This document shows, piece by piece, positions 54,946-64,000 of a stretch of 64,000 bases of DNA. The position numbers were made by a program, and so were the translations under genes. This DNA is from Rhynchopus sp. YZ270_cl-10 (lineage: Eukaryota > Euglenozoa > Diplonemea > Diplonemida > Diplonemidae), in NCBI GenBank assembly GCA_964035575.1, contig OZ037853.1, positions 1,148,501-1,212,500 on the forward strand. Reading direction: 5' to 3'. Position 1 is the first letter of the stretch. The number at the start of each line of letters is the position of its first letter. The notes below the pieces were generated by a model. The model had not been told where the DNA came from. It searched no databases and worked only from the letters and a program-made list of their open reading frames with translations.

Positions 54946-57180
54946 TTCGCCCCGGGGCGAAAAATATTTTTTTTCGTTAAAAAAATATTTTCCTGAAAAA
55001 ATGACATTTTATTTCGCCCCAGGGCTTCGCCCCACCGGGGCGAAACCCTGTATAAATAAATAAATAAAAAAAAAAAAAGGGGAAAAAAAAAAAAAAAAAA
55101 GAGAGAGAGATTTCTCCCCACCACCCTGTAGACCCCCCCGGAGGGGGGGTCGCAGAGGGGTGTCCACTGTACTCAAAATCATCCGCAAACCCGCCTGCCG
55201 TGAGAGGAAGTTTCCCCAGCACTCCCGCTCCTCAATCCTGCAGTCTGCTGAAGGTGCCCCGTACCCCCTGTTATAGAAGGTGTCACTGCTCGTGTCAACT
55301 CTATCTTCAACGGCAGAGAGACGTTTTAGTTTATTGAAAATAATCAAACTAAGGATGAAGTCTCATATGACAGATGCCTCTCTCTTGTGCATCTGTTTGA
55401 TTAAACAGCACAAAGAGACCCTCAGTGAGGGGGGGATTGATGAAATTCTCCATTGTTTTGCTGGTTTTAGTATCAGGAAAGTTCAGCTGTAATAGCACTT
55501 GTGCTGGGGAAGGGATCACGCGCAAATCGCAATTTTTTTTGACCACTCAGTACCAGGGATTCACCCCCCACGAACTAGCTTCTCTCCGGCGGGAAAATTT
55601 TTTTTTGACCTATTTTAAGCACTAGTAAAAAAGCAAAAATTTCGGATTTTTTGGCATTTCGCCACGATCAGGAAAAAACGATGGCGATAGCGAACGCCCT
55701 GATTTGTCCTAATAAAAAATTAATGGGTGCGCAAGTTTCTATACCTAATACCCCAACCCTCACCCATACATTCCATTACACACACCAAAACAGATCGAAT
55801 CCACCAGCGCATGCGACGGAAGCAGATTCAGATTGTGGTTTGATAAGCAGAGTTCGGTTATTATGGTGGTGGAAAGGGGGGTGGGAACACTTTGTCAGTC
55901 ACTGCTATAGCCATTAACCAGGGAGCATAGCTAGTGCAAGAAATTCGACTTTGGAAACCTTCCGGAAAGTCTGTCCTCTGCTTGCGGAGGACTAGACACA
56001 AGAAAATATTGTTTGTTCCCCCAGAAAACCAGTGCACAATTCACACTCCTTGTGGGTGGTCTTGTTGCCTTTTCGTCATAGTAATTTTGGCCCAGGCATG
56101 CACTTGAAGCATGACAATTTAGTGTGTATGGGGCAGGGTGTTGTTTTGTTCTGAATTCTCTTTGTTATAACATCTAAGTCAATCGCGGGTGGTGGTTTGT
56201 GTAGCGTGAGGCACTCTTTTTAACAAACTTCCTGCAGTTGCTATGCACTGTTATTTCTTCGGATTTATCATCATACAGCGTAACATAGTGGATTCGCCTG
56301 GTCGACACAACCTTTGATAGATATGGGATAACCAACCCCCTTCGACCCCTCGTGGGTTCACTGAACAAGCCCTCGTGGTAGTTAAACGCGATTGACATTT
56401 ACATTCCTAGAGATTAAAGAACAAGATAACACTTCTGTACCCGCGCATCAAAATTGTGGAAAACTTTGCACCCCAAACACCCTCAACAACGCCCGCCAAA
56501 AGGCGCCCCTTGTTGCTGGGAGTTGGTTCTCATGTTTGATACACTGCACAGCAGGCATTCCTCCTGAGTCCAACGCATGTTTGGCCTGTCTGCGGCGTTG
56601 TACTTCAGGTGCACGAAGACAGGGTCTGGTGGTAAATTTTGCGTAGTACTGCGACGTGGTACTACGTGGGTCTGGGAATATGGGTACCTGGGTACAGGAT
56701 ATTTGTTGTAAAGACATCTTCCACCATGCATTGAGGAGGGTAAGACAGTGGTCGCAGTTTCTACTTGATAGCATTACAACATTTAACTTCTCCACGGGGG
56801 TCTTGGGCCGTTCACTCGGTTATACCTTGACTACCGGACGATATTCTTGAGGCCTTTTTGGTCTCTAGAATATCCGGTCTTCCCGAACGGAGGCACACTT
56901 TGTGTGTTACTACGACCTGGCAATTTCCAGCAGTAGGTTAAGTAATCTTTCTTGTAAATTGTTGGATCATTATCTCCTCAGTGCATGCATGGTGTCTATC
57001 TTTTCTCGAGCACGGTTTGCAGCGCTTCAGACTAACAGGTGCAGTCTGATAAACGAAAAGGTTACGAGTGAGTTTAGTGCCATACGTCGCCCCGCAGCTT
57101 TGTCTTACTGTCACGACCATGCCTGTTATAGTCCTCCAAGGCAGACACAAGAGTAACGACAAAAGGTGCTTACCTCCGGT
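54946..57180. other. No gene supported
   Basis: Contains a CCCCCCCGGAGGGGGGG palindrome near 55134 and A-rich runs near 55070-55110. A 74-residue minus-strand ORF (56398-56174) has a VHSNCRK segment that faintly recalls a zinc-binding domain, but this is too weak to call. Confidence 0.4.
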
Positions 57181-57419
57181 GTGAATACATCCTCTCAAAT
57201 CTTTTCTGTCGACACCCCAGTGAAATTAGCTGGGTGGCCATTTGGGAATGAGAAGTAGTATCCACCGTAAGTGCGATCGAAATAATTTATTGTTAGGGCA
57301 CGGTAATTTTTTTTCTTGGTAAGCGTCAGAGCACTTCTCAAAAAAAAGTACGCACGCACGCAAAAAAAAATTATGCAGTAAAAAAAATTATGAGTGGTGA
57401 AAAAAATTATAGAGGAAGA

Positions 57420-57580
57420 TTACAGTGGGAAATACAGGTACCAAAAATATTTTCCCACCAATTTTTGCCCACAAAAAATCGGGGGAAATTTTTTTTGATT
57501 TCGGCTCTCAGGAGTCTGTGTGTGCTGTGATGGGGTCAATTTGCGCTGAAAAATGTACATTTTTTACCTAAAATACATTG
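57420..57580 (-). repeat. Dispersed repeat inside Z, inverted copy at 32340-32500
   Basis: Shared stretches include GATGGGGTCAATTTGCGCTG and CCAATTTTTGCCC, reading in opposite orientation in the two places. Confidence 0.65.
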
Positions 57581-57590
57581 TTGAGTTATT

Positions 57591-58672
57591 CATACATTGA
57601 AATCCCGGGGAGTACGGGGAGTTTGGCAAAAAATCAAAAAAAACGAACTCCCCGTGAGTGTTTTTTTGGTTTAGAGAGTTTTCGAGAGTGTTTTTTTTTT
57701 TTTTTACGGAGAGTTTTCGCGATTAATCGCGACAAAATTCGCGATTAATCCCCGGGAGTAAAATCGCGATTTTTTGTAGCATTTTACCCCAAACACAACC
57801 GTGCACACCTGGTGCTATCCGCATCTGACCTGTGCCTACCTGGGCACACGTTCAGTCTACGTACTCACATTACACCTACCGATTGATTCACAAAATGCAC
57901 CCACCACGACAGAGGGGTGATAAGCCTCGCGGCTTTAGGCGGCACAGTGGCGGCGGACATGAGCAAACGAGCCCACAGGTCGATCACAAATGCGACGGGT
58001 TAATTCCGCGCTTGGGAATTATCCACACCTGTTTAAGATATAATTACGCCTAAATTACTCTGGGCGCAAAATGGTACACCATACCAGCAGGGAAGCATAC
58101 CACCACATGTAAGCAGGGCTATTTTAGATATGGGATAAGGAACAAGAAAAGGGTGAAAACGGGTCGAGGCTTCCCGCCGCAGGCGGAAATTTTTAGATGC
58201 CGTGCACTTTTCCAGGTGGTTTGAAGAGTGATCTGACCATATTGTCCCAGTATAGCAGTACACCCAATAAATCCATTGGAGAAGGAACATTGCACTTTTG
58301 ACCACCACAGAATACATGTTGCCAGCCACACCACTAAAGTACAAAAACCCCCTCGGAACGTAGTGAGAGCTTGTGAAAAAATCTCTCCCCGTTCATAGAT
58401 GGCCCAGTTTTCGAGATTTTTTCATAAATTCGCGATTAATCGCAAATTTTTATTTTATAAATTGGAGAGTTTTCGAGAGTATTTTTTTTAAATCGGGGAG
58501 TATTGGAGAGTTTTGGAGAGTTTTGGAGAGTTTTTTTTTAAATTGGAGAGTTTTCGAGAGTTTTTCACAAATTCGCGATTAATCGCGAATTTTTTTTCTT
58601 TTTTTTTAATCGCTAAAACTCTCGAAAACACCAGTGGAGAGTCTCCGCGACTCCCGGGGATTTCAATGTATG
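57591..58672. mobile_element. Inverted-repeat element Y1 nested in Z
   Basis: 1,082 bases with ends CATACATTGAAATCCC and the inverted GGGGATTTCAATGTATG, and a 6-base target duplication GTTATT (57585-57590, 58673-58678). The interior has GAGAGTTTTCGAGAGT repeats and CGCGATTAATCGCG palindromes near both ends. No ORF of substance. A second copy lies at 58946. Confidence 0.8.
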
Positions 58673-58787
58673 GTTATTGAAGGCCCCCCTTTATAATTTT
58701 TTTTTCTGCATAATTTTTTTCCCTGGAATCTCAAAAAAAAAGTACGCACGCAGACGCTTACCAAAAATAAAAATTACCGTGCCCTTA

Positions 58788-58945
58788 CACTGGGCTTGAT
58801 TTTTTATTACTCATCAACGCCCAGTGTTGCCAGTGCAGGTCACTGTTGTACACGACATTACACCCTTAGGCCTTTTCTTTACTGGCAATAAGAAAACCGC
58901 AGCTTTACAGCGCAATTAATATTTTTCGACGCACTTTAAGACTTT
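58788..58945. other. Spacer between nested element and Y2
   Basis: Contains a short piece of repeat W (about 58860-58930: TTTCTTTACTGGCAATAAG, GCAGCTTTACAGCG). It ends in the Y2 target duplication. Confidence 0.45.
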
Positions 58946-60021
58946 CATACATTGCAATCCCGGGGAGTCACGGGGAGTTTGGCAAAAAATCAAAAAAAAC
59001 GAACTCCCCGTGAGTGTTTTTTTGGTTTCGAGAGTTTTCGAGAGTGTTTTTTTTTTTTTTTTACGGAGAGTTTTCGCGATTAATCGCGACAAAATTCGCG
59101 ATTAATCCCCGGGAGTAAAATCGCGATTTTTTGTAGCATTTTACCCCAAACACAACCGTGCACACCTGGTGCTATCCGCATCTGACCTGTGCCTACCTGG
59201 GCACACGTTCAGTCTACGTACTCACATTACACCTACCGATTGATTCGCCATGCACCCACCACGACAGAGGGGTGATAAGCCTCGCGGCTTTAGGCGGCAC
59301 AGTGGTGGCGGACATGAGCAAACGAGCCCACAGGTCGATCACAAATGCGACGGGTTAATTCCGCGCTTAGGAATTATCCACACCTGTTTAAGATATAATT
59401 ACGCTTAAATTACTCTGGGCGCAAAATGGTACACCATACCAGCACGGAAGCATACCACCACATGAAAGCAGGGCTATTTTAAATATGGGGATAAGGAACA
59501 AGAAAAGGGTGAAAACGGGTCGAGGCTTCCCGCTGCAGGCGGAAATTTTTAGATGCCGTGCACTTTTCCAGGTGGTTTGAAGAGTGATCTGACCATATTG
59601 TCCCAGTATAGCAGTACACCCAATAAATCCATTGGAGAAGGAACATTGCACTTTTGACCACCACAGAATACATGTTGCCAGCCACACCACTAAAGTACAC
59701 CCAAAACCCCCTCGGAACGTAGTGAGAGCTTGTGAAAAAATCTCTCCCCGTTCATAGATGGCCCAGTTTTCGAGATTTTTTCATAAATTCGCGATTAATC
59801 GCAAATTTTTATTTTATAAATTGGAGAGTTTTCGAGAGTATTTTTTTTAAATCGGGGAGTATTGGAGAGTTTTGGAGAGTTTTTTTTTAAATTGGAGAGT
59901 TTTCGAGAGTTTTTCACAAATTCGCGATTAATCGCGAATTTTTTTTCTTTTTTTTTAATCGCTAAAACTCTCGAAAACACCAGTGGAGAGTCTCCGCGAC
60001 TCCCGGGGATTTCAATGTATG
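58946..60021. mobile_element. Inverted-repeat element Y2
   Basis: 1,076 bases, close copy of Y1 in the same orientation, with its own 6-base duplication GACTTT (58940-58945, 60022-60027). Different duplications show two separate insertions rather than a local tandem duplication. Confidence 0.82.
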
Positions 60022-60029
60022 GACTTTAA

Positions 60030-60455
60030 TAAAATATGAGGTGGCCCTTTTTCCTCTGTCGACACCCACGCTGCACACGATGGCTGGGTGGCCATTCGGG
60101 GAAATGAGCCACTGTGCGGTCGGATGGCGTACTGATGTTGCTTTTCATTTATTGTAGTGCTCAGTGCGACCGAGTGGTGCACTGTTGGCAACCTATATTA
60201 CACCGTTATGCCTATTCTTTTCTGGCAACTTAATACAGCTTACAGCACACAGTAACAGCTAAATGACGCACACCTTCCTGTAGTTAAAAGCTTTCCTTAC
60301 TCTATGTCCTTCGGCCTTTGTGCTCTTGATAGTACGAGGTTAAGTACGGGATCGAGAGGGAAAAGCTACAGTTGTGTTGAATTGAATTTGGAGTAGGGGA
60401 TGCGTTCAATGAAATCATTTGTGTAGAAAAGCTCGAGGATGTAGGTATTATTATT
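60030..60455 (+). repeat. Dispersed repeat W, second copy
   Basis: 60200-60455 matches 48930-49200. The left part (60050-60110) also resembles 57200-57250 (CTGTCGACACCC, GCTGGGTGGCCATT). Confidence 0.65.
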
Positions 60456-60504
60456 TTAAATTGAAGAAAATGTTTATGTTTTGGGTGGGGCGGTGCATAA
60501 AATG

Positions 60505-60735
60505 TGTTTGAAAAAAGACACGCGAGCTTACTGTTTTATCTTGTTCATGACAGCCTCATTCTTATCATCAGCACCCTCACGACGCTTCACTACGCTACGG
60601 TGCAAAAGGGCACTTTACAGTGTTCCCGCTTTTAAAGGTTGCCAACCGATGATCCTGCATCTTACTGAAGCAGGTCTGTTGAGATAGAAACAAAGATGAA
60701 CAATCAACTTTCACATTCTTACCTCCCCTCGCTCC
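60505..60735 (+). repeat. Dispersed repeat, copy of 34280-34500
   Basis: Same orientation as the other copy. It directly follows repeat W and ends about 100 bases before the transporter gene. Confidence 0.7.
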
Positions 60736-60838
60736 CTTTTCCGTATTACAACTCACCCACCACCCTCACCACCACCAACATCAGATTCATTTATTGCATT
60801 TTGTTTTTATAGTATCTCCTTTTGGTGACCCCCATCCG

Positions 60839-63800
60839 ATGTGGTCGGAATGGGACAATGTGTCGCTGCCAGACACGGCTCCGGTGAGAGGGATCAACAC
60901 GGGTGACACTGCGTTTATGATTCTTGCGACGACGTTCGTGTTCATCCAAACCCCCGCGATGGGAATCGCGCAGGCAGGCCTTCTCCGGAAGAAGAACGTG
61001 CTGTCGATGATCACGCAGACGATGGTGGGGGTGGCGATAGGGTCGCTGTTGTACACTGCCGTCGGGTTCTCGCTGTTCTGGGGGGACTCTGTGGGAGGAA
61101 TCATCGGACGGCCGGACAGCTACCCGCTTCTGTTCCGCGTGAGCCTGACTGAACCATTTGACAAAGGGTCTGCACAGACGATCCCGGCGATGACGTGGTG
61201 TGCCTTCCAAATGATGTTCGCTTTAATGACCCCTGTCATTGTGACGGGAGCGTGGGCAGAGAAGTTTACGATGAAAGGCTTCATCACCTTTGTCGTGGTG
61301 TGGCCTCTGCTGGTGTACTACCCTTTGGCGCATTGGCTGTGGCATCCAGATGGGTGGATGCAGAAGTGGGGTGTGCAGGACTTTGCGGGGGGTATGGTGA
61401 TTCATACGAGCAGTGGGGTGAGTGGTTTGGTGATCGCAGGGATGCTGAAGCACAGAAGGTACATGGAGACTGCGTCGAAGCAGCACCACAACCTGCCTCT
61501 CTTTGCGACGGGGAGTTTCTTCATCTGGGCGGGGTGGTATTTCTTCAACGGCGGGAGTGCTGGGGGCGCGAACCTGCAGGCTGCAGTCGCCATGATGAAC
61601 ACCCATCTCGCTGCCTGCTCTGGGTCTTTCGTGTGGATGTGTCTCTCGTACTACGAAGACCGGAAATTCCAACTCGGCTATTTTGTGAGTGGTGCCCTAT
61701 CGGGGTTAGGGGGCATCACAGCAGGCTCAGGGTTTACTTCTCCACAAGGCGCAATGTGCATCGGTGTCTGCTCTTCGTACAGCGCCTATGTTGCGATGAA
61801 GTACGTGCAGAGAAGCCCCTACTTTGACGATGTGCTTGACTGCTTTGCGCTGCAAGGCGCGCCTGGGATGGTGGGTTCGTCCTTGATTGGGATTTTTGGC
61901 GATGCGACGGTTGCGGGGAAGCAGGGCATTGCGTTTGGCGGAGACGGATCGCTGTTGGGGAAGCAGTTGGTTGCGGTGGCGGTGACAACGGTGTACAGCG
62001 GGGTGTGGACGTATCTGTTGATGCGGGCGATGCGGTGCTGCTTCAAGGAGAACCTGGAGGTGAATGATGTGGACGACGCAGTCGGGCTGGATTTATGTCA
62101 GATAGGCGAGGCAGGGTACGACGGCTCCTTCTATGATGATCAGGACAAAATGCTTCTTGCAGACAAAGTGTGCGATGCGATTGGAAAGGGCGACTTCAAA
62201 TCGTTCATGTGGCTGAAACAGACCATCTACGACACGATGCCTGATATGTGGATTGGGGAACGCAACCGTGCCGGGCGCAACGCATTTCACGTCGTCGCCA
62301 GCTGTGCCTCGGGGCTCTTCTGGCATGAGGACAGCATCGTGAGACGGCAGCTGGAGGCGCAGTTTGCCGGCTTCGACCCGACCTCTGATGCATGCACGAA
62401 ATGGCTGCAAGAAAACTCAGAGGCAGCAAAGGTCGTTATGGTGCTTCTCGACAACAAAGTCTGTGTCAATGAGTCAGACAACTTCAAGCGCACCCCTCTG
62501 CAGTACGCCATGGACGCACTCCAGGCGAAGAGCGTGCACCACAACCGCGACGACCGCATTCACGCCCGCCACCTGGCAGCCATGGCGAACTTCCTGCGCT
62601 GCAAAGGCGCGCTCACTAACCCAGACGCTGCGCTGTCACGACTCAACACTGCAGCGATGGAAGGAGATCTGCATCAACTCAAAATCCTCCTCTCTTGGCC
62701 AGGTGTCGTAGACTTGGTGGACTACGACCAGCGCTCTGCACTCCACGTCGCCTGCGAAGAGTGGATGGACGAAGCGGCTGAAACCGGCACCGTCAGCGAA
62801 GCACGCAAAAAGGCGGTAAAATATTTGTTGTACAAAAAGGCGAACCGCAATATGTACGACCGTTGGGGTGATACAGCGCACAACACCGTTGCGAAGGCGA
62901 TTGAGGTCTGCAAAGAGGAGCTTGAGAAGGCGGTCCTCCCGATGTCTCCGATCGAGTCGAGGACGAAGCGTGCGCACCTTGCGCTGTTGGAGGAGCTGGA
63001 GACAGTGCTTGAGGCGGAGGAGGAGGAGTTGGTGGAGCCAGACTTTCAGGACGGCAACAAATCGATGATGGACACAGAGTGTCCGAGATGCCATCAGTCG
63101 GTGTTGGCACGCTCCTCGAGGGGCAGCTTGGGGAGACAAAGGATGTCAGTATCGTACCGTCCTGAGGATGACGAAGAGGAAATGATGATCAACGAAGCCA
63201 CCCCGATGGTGGTCATCAACAGCACCAACCCCGCCGCTGGGCAGACGCAGGTCCCCCGCGCGGTGATCGACCAGGCACTCAGCTATGCCAGCAGCAGCAT
63301 GGGGTTGGAACCGCTCAAACGACTGCAGCTTCGTGCCCATCAGTATGCAAGCATCACCGACGAGCATGGTCTCACACTTCTTCATGTGGCCTGCCTGCAT
63401 GGTAGGCAGGATATTGTTCAGTGGTTGGTCAGCCAACAGCCGGAAGGGATTAACGCCACCTCGTTGCTGGAGGCTACGGACAATTATGGGTACACCCCGA
63501 TGTACACTGCTGTGACTGCGTGCCACAGACAGGATGGGATTGTGCGTGCACTGCGTGACTCATACCGGAGCTCGCACAATGAGGAGGAGTGGCCGTTGGA
63601 CCCGAAGCTTGGCTTCTGTTTGTGCGCTGCTGCCAGAGAGAACGACCAGGTCTTTCTGAATGCCCTGAGGATCTCTGGGTGCACCCTCGCAGATGCAGAC
63701 TACGATGGCCGCACTGCCCTCCATCTGGCGGTGTGCGAACAACACCCAGGGTTGGTCGAATGGCTTCTCTCGCACGACCATAAACACTCGCAGCTCTTTG

Positions 63801-64000
63801 CGCGCGACAGAAAAGGCAACACACCATACGACGATGCCTTGGCCATGAAGAAGTACTGCTTCCGCCGGCTCAAGACACGCCACCCTAATGCTAAAGAAGC
63901 GTTCAAGACGGCCAAGGCTATCTACGGGAGACTCAGAGCGGGAAGGCAGATGACGCTGAGCAGCACACCGTCGCTGGCACAACGGGGTGTCACGCTGGAG
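60839..64000 (+). CDS. Ammonium transporter (Amt family) fused to ankyrin-repeat tail, runs off window
   Basis: Open for 1,054 codons from ATG 60839 to the window end with no stop. Residues 22-428 are a full Amt core: GDTAFMILATTFVF, GLLRKKNVLSM, the signature DFAGGMVIHTSSG, WYFFNGGSAGGAN, and the conserved end GLDLCQIGEAGYD. The first pore histidine is present (H189); the second, normally CHG or VHG after the DDxLDxF segment, is Gln (Q339 in DCFALQGAPG). Beyond 430 comes a cytosolic tail with ankyrin-like repeats (SALHVACEEW, LTLLHVACLHGRQDIVQWL, GRTALHLAVCEQHPGLVEWLL) and a linker with a CPRC motif near 750. A pyrimidine-rich run ending TAG at 60812 could be a 3' splice site for an upstream exon. 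Plasma-membrane ammonium uptake or sensing is inferred. Confidence 0.85.
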   Translation, partial: MWSEWDNVSLPDTAPVRGINTGDTAFMILATTFVFIQTPAMGIAQAGLLRKKNVLSMITQTMVGVAIGSLLYTAVGFSLFWGDSVGGIIGRPDSYPLLFRVSLTEPFDKGSAQTIPAMTWCAFQMMFALMTPVIVTGAWAEKFTMKGFITFVVVWPLLVYYPLAHWLWHPDGWMQKWGVQDFAGGMVIHTSSGVSGLVIAGMLKHRRYMETASKQHHNLPLFATGSFFIWAGWYFFNGGSAGGANLQAAVAMMNTHLAACSGSFVWMCLSYYEDRKFQLGYFVSGALSGLGGITAGSGFTSPQGAMCIGVCSSYSAYVAMKYVQRSPYFDDVLDCFALQGAPGMVGSSLIGIFGDATVAGKQGIAFGGDGSLLGKQLVAVAVTTVYSGVWTYLLMRAMRCCFKENLEVNDVDDAVGLDLCQIGEAGYDGSFYDDQDKMLLADKVCDAIGKGDFKSFMWLKQTIYDTMPDMWIGERNRAGRNAFHVVASCASGLFWHEDSIVRRQLEAQFAGFDPTSDACTKWLQENSEAAKVVMVLLDNKVCVNESDNFKRTPLQYAMDALQAKSVHHNRDDRIHARHLAAMANFLRCKGALTNPDAALSRLNTAAMEGDLHQLKILLSWPGVVDLVDYDQRSALHVACEEWMDEAAETGTVSEARKKAVKYLLYKKANRNMYDRWGDTAHNTVAKAIEVCKEELEKAVLPMSPIESRTKRAHLALLEELETVLEAEEEELVEPDFQDGNKSMMDTECPRCHQSVLARSSRGSLGRQRMSVSYRPEDDEEEMMINEATPMVVINSTNPAAGQTQVPRAVIDQALSYASSSMGLEPLKRLQLRAHQYASITDEHGLTLLHVACLHGRQDIVQWLVSQQPEGINATSLLEATDNYGYTPMYTAVTACHRQDGIVRALRDSYRSSHNEEEWPLDPKLGFCLCAAARENDQVFLNALRISGCTLADADYDGRTALHLAVCEQHPGLVEWLLSHDHKHSQLFARDRKGNTPYDDALAMKKYCFRRLKTRHPNAKEAFKTAKAIYGRLRAGRQMTLSSTPSLAQRGVTLE

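Larger units (their letters stand above)
57296..58784. mobile_element. TTA-flanked inverted-repeat element Z (PIF/Harbinger-like, non-autonomous)
   Basis: Ends GGGCACGGTAATTTTT...GGTAAGCG (57296) and the inverted CGCTTACC...ATTACCGTGCCC (ending 58784), flanked by TTA on both sides (57293-57295, 58785-58787). TTA duplication and a GGG-rich end fit PIF/Harbinger. No transposase. It is split by element Y1. Confidence 0.65.

Noticed and set aside
56174-56398. Zinc-finger-like minus-strand ORF
   Set aside because: Only one H-x2-C motif, no paired cysteines in frame, short and unsupported.
61195-61827. 210-residue ORF overlapping the ammonium transporter
   Set aside because: Out-of-frame shadow; the transporter frame shows conserved Amt motifs throughout.

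Overview
The window looks like nuclear DNA of a single-celled eukaryote (a protist). The genes carry short GT-AG introns, the stop codons are standard, one gene codes for a BILBO1-like EF-hand protein, and there are very large animal- or fungus-style NACHT/WD40 receptors alongside heavy repeat content. A chromerid-like or other alveolate/flagellate host is my best guess, with low confidence. No rRNA, tRNA or CRISPR was recognised, and a 200-base run of N marks an assembly gap at 20005-20204.

Layout. (1) 1-20004 is a head-to-tail chain of tyrosine-recombinase (YR) retrotransposons (DIRS/Ngaro-like, with split direct repeats). Three families are present, one of them twice, plus three short solo terminal units. 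Neighbours in the chain are separated by (TCC)n tracts, and each element carries the same boundary architecture. These copies look young: repeat pairs within an element are almost identical, and the two family I copies agree wherever I compared them. (2) 20205-22700 holds a BILBO1-like gene with three exons, preceded by a partial copy (exons 2-3). (3) 24575-48800 holds three co-oriented paralogues of about 1,750-1,775 residues. Their layout is N-myristoylation signal, ankyrin, ADP-ribosyltransferase, NACHT NTPase, pentapeptide repeats, then 14 WD40 blades. They share a leader and a 3' block. They are separated by a composite element full of simple repeats (31778-34234) and an old, rearranged YR-element fossil on the minus strand (40865-42930). 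(4) 48800-60740 is gene-poor and rich in DNA-transposon-like inverted-repeat elements, including a 3.4 kb element with long palindrome-studded ends and a pair of 1.08 kb elements with 6-base target duplications, one nested inside a TTA-flanked element. (5) 60839 to the window end is an open frame for an ammonium transporter fused to a long ankyrin-repeat tail. It has no stop before the end.

How the parts relate. The three receptor genes are the most striking host genes. Membrane anchoring, an ADP-ribosylating effector, a NACHT switch and a repeat sensor in one chain suggest an immune or self/non-self recognition role, in the manner of fungal NACHT-WD40 proteins but with a different effector. 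Differences between the paralogues sit mainly in the WD40 part, at recurrent blade positions. The retroelement chain is the other notable system: five kinds of YR-element end all carry inverted arms around a (TCC)n core and a double hairpin, which looks like the recombinase attachment site.
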